A DNA stretch of 64,000 nt from Sulfuriferula sp. (GCA_031291235.1 JARLJL010000006.1:186001-250000), one strand, 5' to 3'; positions 1-9,156 are shown, counted from the first letter of the stretch. A program made the numbers and translations. The notes: generated by a model from the sequence alone, not told the origin.

Positions 1-481
1 TCAGCAGCAGCAATTACTCAGCCACCTCGGACAACGTCTGATCCACCCCGGGAAAAAACTGGGTACCCAGCAAGCGCAACTCAATCTCCTCGCCAGCAAA
101 CTACGTAGCGCTTATCGCAGCGGTGAACGGCAACGCAGCTGGCAACAGCAGCAGCTTGCGCAACGCCTGCAGCAACGGCTGCCCGGCATCGCTCCATATC
201 GCCGGACATTGCAACAGTTGCAGACGCGGCTGCAACTTGCCATGCACCATCAACTGAACCGACACCAGACCGGCATCAGCAGCATCGAAAGCCACCTCAA
301 GCACCTGAGCCCGGCCGCCGTACTTGCACGCGGTTACAGCATGGTACGCAACGACCACGGCGACATCATTCGCGACACCACGCAAATCAGCGTAAACGAA
401 AAACTCAGCATCCAGTTCGCCCACGACAGCGCCGATGTACAGGTGCGAAAGTTAATCGCTTCCAATCGTTTGAAAAACTGA
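1..481 (+). CDS. xseA: Exodeoxyribonuclease VII large subunit, C-terminal part (5' truncated by window edge)
   Basis: The reading frame is open from the first base and ends in TGA at 479-481, so only about the last 159 residues are present. The visible part is helical and Gln-rich, then has the conserved C-terminal core with LSPAAVLARGYSMV and a short beta tail (SIQFAHDSADVQV), as in XseA. The large subunit binds XseB to degrade single-stranded DNA into short oligonucleotides in the cytoplasm. It lies just upstream of the rpsO promoter, whose -35 box overlaps its last codons. Family assignment is by recognition of the C-terminal motif; the catalytic region is outside the window. Confidence 0.88.
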   Translation, partial: QQQQLLSHLGQRLIHPGKKLGTQQAQLNLLASKLRSAYRSGERQRSWQQQQLAQRLQQRLPGIAPYRRTLQQLQTRLQLAMHHQLNRHQTGISSIESHLKHLSPAAVLARGYSMVRNDHGDIIRDTTQISVNEKLSIQFAHDSADVQVRKLIASNRLKN

Positions 482-498
482 TGTTTTCTGGTTATAAT
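470..498 (+). promoter_or_regulatory. Sigma70 promoter of rpsO
   Basis: TTGAAA (470-475), a 17-base spacer and a perfect TATAAT (493-498) give a strong vegetative promoter. The -35 box overlaps the end of xseA, and transcription should begin near base 505, leaving a leader of about 67 bases before the rpsO start. Confidence 0.85.
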
Positions 499-513
499 GC
501 GAGGCTTCACGAA

Positions 514-543
514 CGAAGTGCATCCTTCAGCCGAAGCACTTCG
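514..543 (+). promoter_or_regulatory. Hairpin in the rpsO leader
   Basis: CGAAGTGC (514-521) and GCACTTCG (536-543) form an 8-bp perfect stem with a 14-base loop in the rpsO 5' leader, about 18 bases before the ribosome binding site. S15 represses its own mRNA by binding leader structure in several bacteria, so this hairpin is a candidate autoregulatory element. That function is inference; only the stem is seen. Confidence 0.5.
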
Positions 544-571
544 CGATTTTCAATCTCACCAGGAGAAAAAC

Positions 572-841
572 ATGGCTGTTACTGCCCAACAAAAAGCGCA
601 ACTCGTTGCCGAATATCAACACGCAGCCGGCGATACCGGCTCTTCCGAAGTTCAAGTTGCGCTGCTTACCGCTCGCATCAACGACCTGACCGACCACTTT
701 AAAGCCAACTCTAAAGACCATCACTCGCGTCGCGGTTTGTTGAAAATGGTGAGCCGTCGTCGTAAATTGCTCGATTACCTGAAGCGCACCAACAATGACA
801 GCTACCGCAACCTGCTCAGCAAACTCGGTCTGCGTAAATAA
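572..841 (+). CDS. rpsO: 30S ribosomal protein S15
   Basis: The 89-residue product is exactly the usual S15 length and carries the family core ([19 protein letters not shown], then [22 protein letters not shown]). S15 binds the central domain of 16S rRNA early in assembly of the small subunit platform. The start at 572 is chosen because AGGAG (561-565) sits at proper distance; an upstream in-frame ATG at 497 would lie in the leader and add non-family sequence. It is followed by a terminator-like hairpin and pnp, the classical rpsO-pnp arrangement. Confidence 0.98.
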   Translation: MAVTAQQKAQLVAEYQHAAGDTGSSEVQVALLTARINDLTDHFKANSKDHHSRRGLLKMVSRRRKLLDYLKRTNNDSYRNLLSKLGLRK

Positions 842-874
842 TCGTCGGGCGATATATAGTCGTCTGAATACATA

Positions 875-910
875 CCGCCCCGCCTATTCGAACGCGGGGC
901 GGTTTTGTTT
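875..910 (+). terminator. Hairpin terminator between rpsO and pnp
   Basis: CCGCCCCGC (875-883) pairs perfectly with GCGGGGCGG (894-902), followed by TTTTGTTT. It would end part of rpsO transcription; since pnp starts 19 bases later with no obvious promoter between, readthrough or RNase III-type processing probably feeds pnp, as known for this operon in other proteobacteria. Confidence 0.85.
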
Positions 911-928
911 GAACTCTAAAGGATAGCA

Positions 929-3049
929 ATGAAGATTACCAAATCGTTCCAATTCGGCCGCCACACCGTCACCCTGGAAACCGGCGAAATCGCTCGCCAG
1001 GCCGGCGGTGCAGTTTTAGTCAGCATGGACGACACCGTCGTTTTAGTCACCGTTGTCGGCAAAAAGGAAGTCAAGACAGGTCAGGATTTCTTCCCGCTTA
1101 CCGTCGATTATCAGGAAAAAACCTACGCAGCAGGCAAAATTCCCGGCGGCTTCTTCAAACGCGAAGGCAAGCCATCGGAAAAGGAAACACTCACCTCGCG
1201 CCTGATCGACCGCCCATTGCGCCCGTTATTCCCGGAAGCGTTCTACAACGAAGTACAAATCATCGCTACTGTATTATCGAGCAACCCTGAAGTCGATTCC
1301 GACATCCCTGCGCTGATTGGCGCATCTGCAGCGCTGGCTGTATCGGGTATTCCTTTCGCCGGCCCTATCGGCGCGGCGCGCGTCGGCTTCATCAACAATG
1401 AATACGTATTGAACCCGCTAGCCAGCGAATTACCTAATTCCGCGATGGACCTGGTCGTTGCCGGTACTGCACAAGCAGTACTGATGGTCGAATCCGAAGC
1501 ACAGGAATTGCCGGAAGAAATCATGCTGGGCGCCGTTGTATTCGGCCATCAGCAAATGCAGGCCGCCATCAATGCGATCAACGAACTGGCTGACGAAGTC
1601 AATCCTGAGCCATGGAACTGGGTCGCCCCTGCAGCCAACGTCGAATTGATTGCCAAAGTAACAGCTGCTGCCGAAGCCGGCCTGCAACAGGCTTACGGCA
1701 TTCGCCAAAAAGGCGCGCGTTCGCAGGAAATCGACGCAGTCCGCAGCCGCGTCATGGAACAGCTGATCACCGCCGATATGGACACGCTGGCTGTCAACGA
1801 AGTCAACGATATTTTCCACAACCTCGAAGCCAAAATCGTGCGCGGGCAGATCCTTAACGGCGAGCCTCGCATCGACGGTCGCGACACCCGCACTGTACGC
1901 CCGATTTCCATCCGCACCGGCGTATTGCCGCGCACACACGGTTCCGCATTGTTTACCCGCGGCGAAACTCAGGCACTGGTCATTGCGACCCTGGGTACCG
2001 GCCGCGACGAACAAAAAATCGATGCGCTGCAAGGCGAATACAGCGATCGCTTCATGCTGCATTACAACATGCCTCCGTACGCTACCGGCGAAACCGGCCG
2101 CGTCGGTACACCAAAACGTCGTGAAATCGGTCACGGCCGCTTGGCCAAACGCGCCCTTGCAGCAATGCTGCCAAGCCGTGAAGACTTTGGCTACACCATG
2201 CGTGTCGTTTCCGAAATCACCGAATCCAACGGTTCGTCGTCAATGGCTTCGGTTTGCGGCGGCTGCCTGGCGCTGATGGATGCGGGCGTACCGATGAAAG
2301 CACACGTTGCCGGTATCGCCATGGGCCTGATCAAGGAAGAAAATCGCTTCGCAGTGTTGACCGACATCCTCGGCGATGAAGATCACCTTGGCGATATGGA
2401 TTTCAAGGTAGCCGGTACCGAAGCCGGTATCACCGCCCTGCAAATGGACATCAAGATCACCGGCATCACCAAGGAGATCATGAAAGCCGCTCTGGATCAA
2501 GCCAAGGAAGGCCGTATGCACATACTGGGCCTGATGAAGAGCGCCGTTGATTCGCCACGTGTGGAAATGTCGGCTTACGCACCGCGCATCATCACCATGA
2601 AGATCAATCCGGAAAAAATTCGCGATGTGATCGGTAAGGGCGGCGCAGTTATCCGCGCCCTTACCGAAGAAACCGGTACGCAAATCGATATCGGCGAAGA
2701 CGGTACGGTCAAGATTGCCTGCACCAGCGAAGAATCCGGCGAGATTGCGAAAAAACGCATTGCCGAAATCACTGCCGAAGTGGAAGTGGGCAAGGCTTAC
2801 GAAGGCACGGTCATCAAGTTGCTGGACTTCGGCGCCATTGTCACGGTCTTGCCTGGCAAGGATGGTTTGCTGCACATCTCCCAAATCGCCCACGAACGCG
2901 TCAATGCGGTCAGCGATTACCTGAAGGAAGGTCAGACAGTGACGGTCAAAGTGCTGGAAGCCGACGAGAAAGGCCGTCTGCGTCTTTCCATGAAAGCGTT
3001 GATGGAACCGCCGAAGAAGGAAGAAGAAGTGCCTGCCGCCGAGCAATAA
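929..3049 (+). CDS. pnp: Polyribonucleotide nucleotidyltransferase (PNPase)
   Basis: The 706-residue protein has the complete PNPase layout: two RNase PH domains (about 10-140 and 310-460) joined by a helical linker, a KH domain from about 556 with the GKGG loop, and an S1 domain from about 620 with [10 protein letters not shown] and DGLLHISQI. It degrades RNA 3' to 5' by phosphorolysis, releasing nucleoside diphosphates, and works in the degradosome and in cold adaptation. GGATAG precedes the ATG. The acidic tail ([11 protein letters not shown]) is usual. It ends in a strong terminator and forms the rpsO-pnp unit. Confidence 0.98.
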   Translation: MKITKSFQFGRHTVTLETGEIARQAGGAVLVSMDDTVVLVTVVGKKEVKTGQDFFPLTVDYQEKTYAAGKIPGGFFKREGKPSEKETLTSRLIDRPLRPLFPEAFYNEVQIIATVLSSNPEVDSDIPALIGASAALAVSGIPFAGPIGAARVGFINNEYVLNPLASELPNSAMDLVVAGTAQAVLMVESEAQELPEEIMLGAVVFGHQQMQAAINAINELADEVNPEPWNWVAPAANVELIAKVTAAAEAGLQQAYGIRQKGARSQEIDAVRSRVMEQLITADMDTLAVNEVNDIFHNLEAKIVRGQILNGEPRIDGRDTRTVRPISIRTGVLPRTHGSALFTRGETQALVIATLGTGRDEQKIDALQGEYSDRFMLHYNMPPYATGETGRVGTPKRREIGHGRLAKRALAAMLPSREDFGYTMRVVSEITESNGSSSMASVCGGCLALMDAGVPMKAHVAGIAMGLIKEENRFAVLTDILGDEDHLGDMDFKVAGTEAGITALQMDIKITGITKEIMKAALDQAKEGRMHILGLMKSAVDSPRVEMSAYAPRIITMKINPEKIRDVIGKGGAVIRALTEETGTQIDIGEDGTVKIACTSEESGEIAKKRIAEITAEVEVGKAYEGTVIKLLDFGAIVTVLPGKDGLLHISQIAHERVNAVSDYLKEGQTVTVKVLEADEKGRLRLSMKALMEPPKKEEEVPAAEQ

Positions 3050-3064
3050 ACCCGGCCGCAACCC

Positions 3065-3096
3065 AACAAAAAAGCAGCCTCGGCTGCTTTTTTGTT
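3065..3096 (+). terminator. Terminator after pnp, probably bidirectional
   Basis: AACAAAAAAGCAGCC (3065-3079) pairs with GGCTGCTTTTTTGTT (3082-3096). The A tract before and T tract after the GC core would let it stop both pnp and the opposite-strand gene ending at 3140. Confidence 0.85.
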
Positions 3097-3139
3097 GTCC
3101 GCATTTCCCGCTGCCGGTAGGCGGCCGAGGATCCTGCGT

Positions 3140-3574
3140 TTATTCCGCCATTTGCTGCACGCCGATGAAATTCTCCCACCAGCGTTTACGATTATTGGGT
3201 ACGACTTTAGGCTGCAGGTCTTTCGGCGGCACCTGACTCATCACCCATCCCGGCAATACGCGTTCCTTGCTCGACCCGCACGACATGCCCAGATTATGGG
3301 GGTCGTAAATCACGACGAATTGGGGGCTCTCCAAATCATCCGCATAAACGATACCGCAATACTTCTCTTCATGCTCCTTGCGCAGCAAGGCATCGATCTG
3401 ACGGATAAAATCGCCCGCCTGCGTACCGCTGACAGGGGCGGACGGCACATCCTGCCCTACTGCATACAAATACCAGCCTGCGTTGACGTCCACTCTGGAC
3501 CAGAATGCCGTCAATTGATCCCACGACAACAAGCTATATAACAAACCATCCAGTTTGGTTTCGAATTCGCTCAT
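3140..3574 (-). CDS. Conserved hypothetical protein, 144 aa
   Basis: I do not recognise the family. The product is soluble, without signal peptide or membrane segment, rich in aromatic residues (WDQLTAFWSR, GWYLYAVGQD, KRWWENFIG), with two cysteines (YCGIVYADD, MSCGSSKER) and a basic C-terminal segment. GGGAGG lies just upstream of the ATG at 3574; an upstream TTG at 3586 would include that ribosome binding site and is rejected. It follows dksA on the same strand after 21 bases, so the two are probably co-transcribed, but this does not reveal its role. Confidence 0.75.
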   Translation of the reverse strand: MSEFETKLDGLLYSLLSWDQLTAFWSRVDVNAGWYLYAVGQDVPSAPVSGTQAGDFIRQIDALLRKEHEEKYCGIVYADDLESPQFVVIYDPHNLGMSCGSSKERVLPGWVMSQVPPKDLQPKVVPNNRKRWWENFIGVQQMAE

Positions 3575-3595
3575 ATCGCCTCCCAAAAGTATCGT

Positions 3596-4015
3596 TCAAC
3601 GCGCAACCTGGCGCTCGCGGAATTCATCCAGAGTTTTGCAATCTATACACAAGGTCGCCGTAGGACGCGCTTCCAGACGTTTCAAACCGATTTCGACGCC
3701 GCACGCTTCGCAATAGCCGTAATCATCGTGGTCGATCTTGCTGACTGTTTCATCTATCTTCTTGATCAGCTTGCGTTCGCGATCGCGGTTGCGCAACTCT
3801 AGTGCCATGTCGGATTCCTGGCTGGCGCGGTCGTTAGGATCGGCAAACAGCGTCGCATCCTCCTGCATGGCGTGTATGGTGCCGTCGATATCTTGCGACA
3901 ACTCCGCTTTCCAAGCCTCCAGGATTTTGCGAAAATGGGCAAGCTGCGCCGCATTCATGTACTCTTCGTCAGGTTTGGGGGTATAGGGAGTGAATTTGGT
4001 AAAGTCTGTGGCCAT
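3596..4015 (-). CDS. dksA: RNA polymerase-binding transcription factor DksA
   Basis: The 139-residue protein has the DksA coiled coil, with the acidic tip around DPNDRASQESD, and a four-cysteine zinc finger (YCEACG and LCIDC) near the C terminus. DksA enters the secondary channel of RNA polymerase and, with ppGpp, lowers rRNA promoter activity and raises amino acid biosynthesis promoters. The cysteine pairs match the classical zinc-containing form rather than zinc-independent paralogues. The start at 4015 matches family length, with an N-terminal extension of about 25 residues before the coiled coil. Confidence 0.95.
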   Translation of the reverse strand: MATDFTKFTPYTPKPDEEYMNAAQLAHFRKILEAWKAELSQDIDGTIHAMQEDATLFADPNDRASQESDMALELRNRDRERKLIKKIDETVSKIDHDDYGYCEACGVEIGLKRLEARPTATLCIDCKTLDEFRERQVAR

Positions 4016-4103
4016 AATATTTTAAGTCGCTTCCGATTGAACTAAAAAGGCAAACTGCTTTAATAACAGAAATCTGCTTGCAGAGCAACAAGGATGAAGA
4101 TAA

Positions 4104-4865
4104 ATGCAATTACAAGCCCTCATATTTGACGTCGACGGCACGCTTGCCGATACCGAGCGCGACGGCCATCGCGTCGCTTTCAACGCCGCTTTTCGCGAGC
4201 ATGGACTGGACTGGGAATGGGACGTTCCGCTTTATGGACAATTGCTCGCCGTCACCGGCGGCAAGGAACGCATGAAGTATTACGTCGAATCGTTTCGGCC
4301 GGACTATACGCCGCCTGCCGACTTTAACGATCTGGTCGTCGCCCTGCACCGCGCCAAAACCCGGCACTATACCGATATGCTGCAACAAGGCGGCATTCCC
4401 CTGCGTCCCGGTGTCAAACGCCTGATACAGGAAGCGAGAGACGCTGGGTTGCGGCTGGCAATCGCCACCACAACCACACCCGAGAATGTTACCGCGCTGC
4501 TCCGGTACAGTCTGGACAGCGACGCCATGAACTGGTTTGAGGTCATTGCCGCCGGCGATATCGTCCCGGCCAAAAAACCGGCAGCCGACATTTACCTGTG
4601 GGCGCTGCAGCAGATGCAGCTTGCACCCGAAGCCTGCTTTGCCTTTGAAGATTCGGAAAACGGGATTCGTTCCAGCCTCGGCGCAGGTTTAAAAACGCTG
4701 GTCACTATCAACGATTACACGCAGGATCACGACTTCGCCGGCGCAGCCGCTGTCGTCAGCGACATGGGCGAGGCCGGGGCGGCGCCACAAATTATCAGCG
4801 GCAGTCTGCATGGTGAGCCCTATGTTAATCTGGCTGCAATACGCGCCTGGCATGCGACGCAATAA
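4104..4865 (+). CDS. CbbY-like HAD-family sugar phosphatase
   Basis: HAD superfamily hydrolase of 253 residues, close in length and sequence pattern to CbbY. Motif I is FDVDGTLADTE with nucleophile Asp9 and acid/base Asp11; motif II lies in LRLAIATTTT; motif III lysines are in PAKKPAADIY; motif IV is FEDSENGI. The helical cap between residues 20 and 90 marks a beta-phosphoglucomutase-type phosphatase. CbbY dephosphorylates xylulose-1,5-bisphosphate, a Rubisco inhibitor, which would fit an autotroph, but no Calvin genes are nearby and the substrate is inferred. It stands alone between dksA (divergent) and a convergent ferritin-like gene. Confidence 0.82.
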   Translation: MQLQALIFDVDGTLADTERDGHRVAFNAAFREHGLDWEWDVPLYGQLLAVTGGKERMKYYVESFRPDYTPPADFNDLVVALHRAKTRHYTDMLQQGGIPLRPGVKRLIQEARDAGLRLAIATTTTPENVTALLRYSLDSDAMNWFEVIAAGDIVPAKKPAADIYLWALQQMQLAPEACFAFEDSENGIRSSLGAGLKTLVTINDYTQDHDFAGAAAVVSDMGEAGAAPQIISGSLHGEPYVNLAAIRAWHATQ

Positions 4866-4873
4866 TCCAAGAT

Positions 4874-5167
4874 TCAATCGTGCTGACCGGCAATCCGTCC
4901 GGTTTTGAACAGGTTATCGCGCAGCTCGTGATCCAGTACCGGATCACGCCGCCGTATCCATTCCAGCACCATGGCCGCATGTTCCTTTTCCTCGTCGCGG
5001 TTGTGGGCGAGGATTTCCTTGAGCTCGGGGTCGGTACAGGCATCGACGCGCTGGTTATACCAGTCGACCGCCTCCAGCTCTTCCATCAGGGAAGTAATCG
5101 CACGATGCATGTCCTGCGTTGCATCGCTCAATTTATCCAGCGCTTCATGATAGCCTTCACTCGCCAT
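4874..5167 (-). CDS. Encapsulated-ferritin-type (EncFtn-like) ferroxidase
   Basis: The 97-residue product is a compact two-helix ferritin-like protein. It has the EncFtn signature: MHRAITSLMEELEAVDWYNQR in helix 1 and HNRDEEKEHAAMVLEWIRRRDP in helix 2, giving the Glu, Glu-x-x-His ferroxidase ligands that assemble at a dimer interface. Such proteins oxidise Fe(II) inside encapsulin shells. Here there is no encapsulin gene next to it, and the C terminus (FKTGRIAGQHD) does not look like a shell-targeting peptide. It is divergent from msrB, which suits a shared oxidative-stress context. Family call is firm; lack of a shell partner is only established for this window. Confidence 0.85.
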   Translation of the reverse strand: MASEGYHEALDKLSDATQDMHRAITSLMEELEAVDWYNQRVDACTDPELKEILAHNRDEEKEHAAMVLEWIRRRDPVLDHELRDNLFKTGRIAGQHD

Positions 5168-5252
5168 TTCAATACCCCTTATAATGAATGTAGTATCCTT
5201 GCCACACTAGGGCACGGCAATTCATTTGTCAATTAAACAGGAGATGCTGAAA

Positions 5253-5651
5253 ATGCCATCACGTCCCATTCCCGACGATGCAGAACTGCGTGCGCGCATG
5301 ACGCCCGAGCAATATCACATTTGCCGCGAACACGGTACCGAACGCGCTTTTACCGGCAAATACTGGGATCTCAAGGCGCCCGGCATTTACCGTTGCGCGG
5401 TCTGCAACGAAGCCTTGTTCGATGCCGCCAGCAAATACGACTCAGGTAGCGGCTGGCCAAGTTTCTGGCAACCGATATCGCCCGCAGCCATCGAAGAACG
5501 CAGCGACAATAGCCTGATGATGGTGCGTACCGAAGTATTGTGCCAGCATTGCCACAGCCATCTGGGGCATGTTTTTAATGACGGACCACCCCCAACTGGG
5601 TTACGCTACTGCATTAACTCCGCATCACTGGAATTTGAACCTCAAACCTGA
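5253..5651 (+). CDS. msrB: Peptide-methionine (R)-S-oxide reductase MsrB
   Basis: The 132-residue protein reduces the R epimer of methionine sulfoxide in proteins using thioredoxin. The catalytic cysteine is in RYCINSASL (Cys120), and two CxxC pairs (Cys48/Cys51, Cys97/Cys100) form the structural zinc site; SGSGWPSF and [10 protein letters not shown] are family motifs. The start at 5253 has AGGAG nine bases upstream; earlier in-frame starts at 5226 and 5244 lack such spacing. The flavin reductase gene follows after eight bases, so they form an operon. Confidence 0.95.
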   Translation: MPSRPIPDDAELRARMTPEQYHICREHGTERAFTGKYWDLKAPGIYRCAVCNEALFDAASKYDSGSGWPSFWQPISPAAIEERSDNSLMMVRTEVLCQHCHSHLGHVFNDGPPPTGLRYCINSASLEFEPQT

Positions 5652-5659
5652 ATATTCGC

Positions 5660-6358
5660 ATGCACACCGCCACGATTACCTCGATACAACAAGCTACGCC
5701 CAGCGTCAAAATTTTCCAACTGGATTACGGTCAACAGCCGTTTCACTATCTGGCTGGGCAATGGATAGATCTATATGCCGATGTTGACGGCAAAACCGAA
5801 GTGGGCGGCTATTCCATGACATCCTCGCCGCATCAGCCGGGCAACTACATAGAACTAGCCGTCAAATCCAGCACGCGCCACCCAGTCACACGCTGGCTGC
5901 ACGAAACCGCGCAAGTTGGCGATAGCGTACAGATTTCCAACGGACAAGGCGTTTTCGTCTACCAGCCGGAAATGAGCCGCCGCGTAGTACTGGTCGGTGC
6001 CGGCGTTGGCGTCACCCCGCTCATCAGCATTTTCAGATACATCGCCGCTGCCGTGCCGCAAACCGATGTCACGTTGGTATACAGCATCCCTGCTGCCGAT
6101 GAGTATCTGTTCCAGGCCGACATAGAGGCTATCAGCCGAAAACCGAACTGCCACAACATCATCACCCTCACCCAGCCCAATCCAGACTGGCAGGGGCGTA
6201 GCGGACGCATCGATGCCCAGCTGCTGCGCGATGCCGGCATGAGCGACGACACCTTGTACTATTTATGCGGTCCGCAAGGCATGGTGGAAGATGCTAGCGC
6301 CGTGCTAACCGGCATCGACGTCCCCGCCAGCCGCATCATTTATGAAAAATGGTGGTAA
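5660..6358 (+). CDS. FAD/NAD(P)-binding ferredoxin-reductase-type oxidoreductase
   Basis: A 232-residue protein with the two-domain FNR fold and no iron-sulfur domain. The N-terminal barrel has the FAD motif GGYSMTSSP (about 49-57). The nucleotide domain starts with VGAGVGVTPLISIFR, which binds the pyrophosphate, and ends with YLCGPQGMVED and the aromatic C terminus EKWW. It should pass electrons between NAD(P)H and an unidentified acceptor. The gene sits eight bases after msrB; a role in supplying reductant to a repair system is possible but inferred only from position. Confidence 0.85.
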   Translation: MHTATITSIQQATPSVKIFQLDYGQQPFHYLAGQWIDLYADVDGKTEVGGYSMTSSPHQPGNYIELAVKSSTRHPVTRWLHETAQVGDSVQISNGQGVFVYQPEMSRRVVLVGAGVGVTPLISIFRYIAAAVPQTDVTLVYSIPAADEYLFQADIEAISRKPNCHNIITLTQPNPDWQGRSGRIDAQLLRDAGMSDDTLYYLCGPQGMVEDASAVLTGIDVPASRIIYEKWW

Positions 6359-6398
6359 CGGCATATCATTTAATCCATATTTACCCGGTCGCCAAAAT

Positions 6399-7355
6399 AT
6401 GACACGTTTTAAACAACTCGCTTATACCCTGATCGCTGCCCTGTTGCTGCCTGCAAGCAGTTACGCCGACGACAATCCGGTGCGCGACTATCCTGCGCAA
6501 AAAATAGCCGCTCACACCTATGTGATACACGGCCCGCTGGGACAGCCATCCGTCGAAAATCAGGGATTCATGAATAACCCAGGATTCGTCATTACCAAAG
6601 ACGGCGTAGTCGTCATCGATCCCGGCTCAAGTCTGGAAGCGGGACGTATGGTGTTGCGCCAAATTGCCAAACACACTTCATTACCCGTTATTGATGTATT
6701 CGACACCCACATACACGGCGACCACTGGCTGGGCAACCAGGCCATTATCGAAGCTTATCCCAATGCAAAACTGCTTGCGCATCCGCAAATGATACGAGAA
6801 GCCCAGGAAGGCGGTGCTGCGACCTGGATCGCACAGATGAACACACTGACCAATAATTACACGGCATCGACACAGGCTGTGATTCCAACCATCCCCGTCG
6901 TAGACGAACAGTCGATACAGATAGGCGATATGCATTTTCACATTTACGCGCCGGAAAACGCACATAGCGGAACCGACATCATGATCGAAGTCGTCGAAGA
7001 GTCGGTATTGTTTACCGGCGATAACGTATTGAACAACTACATAGGTCGTCTTGACGATGGCACCTTCAAAGGCAGTATTGCCGCGTGCAACCGCGCGATC
7101 GGGCTGCATGATAAGCATTACGTACCCGGCCACGGTCAGACCGGCAGTGTCGCTATCGTCAGACGTTATCGCGATTACCTGTCTACGTTGTACGCAGCGG
7201 TAAAGGAACAATACGATGCCGGGAAAAGCGATTTTGAAATGAAAGATGCGGTTGCCGCGAAACTGCAGAAATTCAGAAACTTGCCTGGATTTACGGAGCA
7301 GCTAGGTAAGCACATCAGTCTGGCCGTGCTGGAAATCGAGGCTAATCAACAGTAG
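6399..7355 (+). CDS. Exported metallo-beta-lactamase-fold hydrolase
   Basis: A 318-residue protein with an N-terminal signal peptide (hydrophobic LAYTLIAALLLPASSYA, then ADD). The zinc site is DTHIHGDHWLGN, followed by further ligands around ENAHSGTD, LFTGDNVL and VPGHGQTG, the order expected for the family. It resembles the periplasmic quinoprotein-relay / SoxH-type metallohydrolases found in methylotrophs and sulfur oxidisers; the substrate is unknown. The ATG at 6399 is preferred because an upstream in-frame start at 6342 lies inside the preceding gene and would spoil the signal peptide. It overlaps the opposite-strand DUF3301 gene tail-to-tail by 14 bases. Confidence 0.85.
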   Translation: MTRFKQLAYTLIAALLLPASSYADDNPVRDYPAQKIAAHTYVIHGPLGQPSVENQGFMNNPGFVITKDGVVVIDPGSSLEAGRMVLRQIAKHTSLPVIDVFDTHIHGDHWLGNQAIIEAYPNAKLLAHPQMIREAQEGGAATWIAQMNTLTNNYTASTQAVIPTIPVVDEQSIQIGDMHFHIYAPENAHSGTDIMIEVVEESVLFTGDNVLNNYIGRLDDGTFKGSIAACNRAIGLHDKHYVPGHGQTGSVAIVRRYRDYLSTLYAAVKEQYDAGKSDFEMKDAVAAKLQKFRNLPGFTEQLGKHISLAVLEIEANQQ

Positions 7356-7665
7356 TCGGCGTTACCGACCAGACATTGCCGAGATTTACCGTTTCCACCT
7401 GACTGTTATGCAATACCACGACCCCGCCGCAGCGGTTGTCGCCGGTATCGCTGAATTCAAACCGGTAGATGCGGCGCAATCCCACCCGTGCATCGTCATC
7501 CCGAGCCAAACGAATTTTATCCAGTGCCACAGTATCGTCCAGCAACTGCACATTGCCCGATAGCGCGACGCGTCTGGCTGCCGCAACAGCAACATCGTGA
7601 CACTTCATGCTGTCCAGCCAGAACCAGGCTAACGCCAGGACAATGGCCAGTATCCCCCATTCCAT
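7342..7665 (-). CDS. DUF3301-family membrane-anchored protein
   Basis: The 107-residue product has one N-terminal membrane segment (ILAIVLALAWFWLDSM) followed by the DUF3301 core: a Cys-His segment, VQLLDDTVALDKIRLARDDD, and the repeated RRIYRFEFSDTGDNRCGG. Function of this family is not known; it is common in gamma- and betaproteobacteria. It lies 15 bases after rhlE on the same strand, and its last 14 bases overlap the end of the convergent hydrolase gene. Confidence 0.8.
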   Translation of the reverse strand: MEWGILAIVLALAWFWLDSMKCHDVAVAAARRVALSGNVQLLDDTVALDKIRLARDDDARVGLRRIYRFEFSDTGDNRCGGVVVLHNSQVETVNLGNVWSVTPTTVD

Positions 7666-7680
7666 GTACGGCGCTATTAC

Positions 7681-9033
7681 CTAATTACTGCGGGTAGCGG
7701 GCGGCAGGAACAGCGCCGCAATCTGCTTGCGGCGTTTGGGGTCGCCGGCACGTGCCGTCAATGGCGTATCCGGCACCTCTATCTCGACACGCTCACGGCG
7801 AGGCGGCGGTGCTACATCGGCTGCCAAGGGGCGCGGTGCAGACTCCTTGCGCGGGCGCGGTGCGCGCACCGGCTCAGGCATCGCGCCCAGATCGGGCTCG
7901 AAACCGAGAACGATTTCGGCAGGAATTTTCATGTTGAGCAATTTTTCAATATCGGCCAGATAACGCAACTCGTCTTCCGACACCAGCGACAGTGCCTCAC
8001 CCGACGCGCCGGCACGGCCGGTACGGCCGATACGGTGCACGTAATCTTCCGCAGCATGCGGTAAATCGTAATTCACCACAAACGGCAGTTGGTCGATGTC
8101 GATGCCGCGCGCGGCGACGTCGGTCGCGACCAGCACCTGAATAACGCCTTGCTTGAATTGATCCAGCGCCTCAACCCGAGCCTGCTGGGTTTTATCGCCG
8201 TGTATCGCATTGGCCGGAATACCATCGCGGCTCAAATGCTGCGCCAGACGATTGGCGCCCAGTTTGGTACCGCAAAACACCAGTACCTGACGCAACTGGC
8301 GCGACTTGATCAGATGCGTCAGCAGCGCATGCTTGCGTTCCTTGTGCACCGGATGCACCACTTGCTTGACCGTTTCTGCCGCAGTATTGCGGCGCGCCAC
8401 TTCGATCAGCTGCGGCTTGTTCATGATACTGTCTGCCAGCTTCTTGATTTCGCCGGAGAATGTTGCCGAGAACATCATGTTCTGGCGGCCGACCGGCAGC
8501 AATTCGATAATGCGGCGCAAATCCGGCATAAATCCCATATCCAGCATGCGATCGGCTTCATCCAGTATCAGCATTTGCACTTGCGACAGGTTGAGGGTTT
8601 TATTCTGCACATGATCCAGCAACCGGCCCGGCGTCGCCACGAGGATGTCGATGCCGCCGCGCAATATGTCGATTTGCGCATTCATGTTCACGCCGCCGTA
8701 CACGACAGTGGTGCGCAACGGCAAGTATTTGCCGTAAGTATGCACGCTCTCTTCCACCTGCATTGCCAGCTCACGGGTAGGCACCAGTATCAGCGCGCGA
8801 ATCGGATGACGCGCAGGCGACGGGCTATGTGTGGCAAAAGGCGCAAGACGGCTCAACATCGGTAGCGTAAATCCGGCCGTTTTACCGGTGCCGGTCTGCG
8901 CCCCTGCCATCACATCGCATCCGGTCAATGCAACCGGAATCACCTGTGCCTGCACCGGGGTAGGTTCGGTATAACCGCACTCTACAACAGCGCGTAGTAT
9001 CTCAGGTACGAGACCGAGATCTGAAAAAGCCAT
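7681..9033 (-). CDS. rhlE: DEAD-box ATP-dependent RNA helicase RhlE
   Basis: The 450-residue protein carries the full DEAD-box motif set: Q motif (FSDLGLVPEILRAV, then PTPVQ), Walker A AQTGTGKT, PTRELA, Walker B LDEADRMLDMGF, SAT (FSATF), ARGIDI and HRIGRTGRAG. The C-terminal tail after residue 370 is Pro/Arg-rich and low complexity, typical of RhlE-type proteins and probably an RNA-binding extension. It unwinds RNA duplexes during ribosome assembly or RNA decay, often in the cold. A 220-base divergent region separates it from the efflux operon. Confidence 0.93.
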   Translation of the reverse strand: MAFSDLGLVPEILRAVVECGYTEPTPVQAQVIPVALTGCDVMAGAQTGTGKTAGFTLPMLSRLAPFATHSPSPARHPIRALILVPTRELAMQVEESVHTYGKYLPLRTTVVYGGVNMNAQIDILRGGIDILVATPGRLLDHVQNKTLNLSQVQMLILDEADRMLDMGFMPDLRRIIELLPVGRQNMMFSATFSGEIKKLADSIMNKPQLIEVARRNTAAETVKQVVHPVHKERKHALLTHLIKSRQLRQVLVFCGTKLGANRLAQHLSRDGIPANAIHGDKTQQARVEALDQFKQGVIQVLVATDVAARGIDIDQLPFVVNYDLPHAAEDYVHRIGRTGRAGASGEALSLVSEDELRYLADIEKLLNMKIPAEIVLGFEPDLGAMPEPVRAPRPRKESAPRPLAADVAPPPRRERVEIEVPDTPLTARAGDPKRRKQIAALFLPPATRSN

Positions 9034-9126
9034 GCCCTTGCTCCTGAAGCTGTCGAATAATCAATCATTTTACAACATACCGGCGTTTATCGTACGACGC
9101 GTTTGCATTTATATATAGCGGCAATC

Positions 9127-9156
9127 TTGCCAGCATCGCAATAATTAGAATATAAT
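9127..9156 (+). promoter_or_regulatory. Sigma70 promoter of the RND efflux operon
   Basis: TTGCCA (9127-9132), an 18-base spacer and a perfect TATAAT (9151-9156) stand about 100 bases before the first gene of the operon. The -10 box lies inside the palindrome at 9144-9167, so a repressor bound there would block polymerase. Confidence 0.75.

Noticed and set aside
2240-3061. Minus-strand open frame of 273 codons opposite pnp
   Set aside because: Complete overlap with PNPase and shadow-like composition; no ribosome binding site or recognisable domain.
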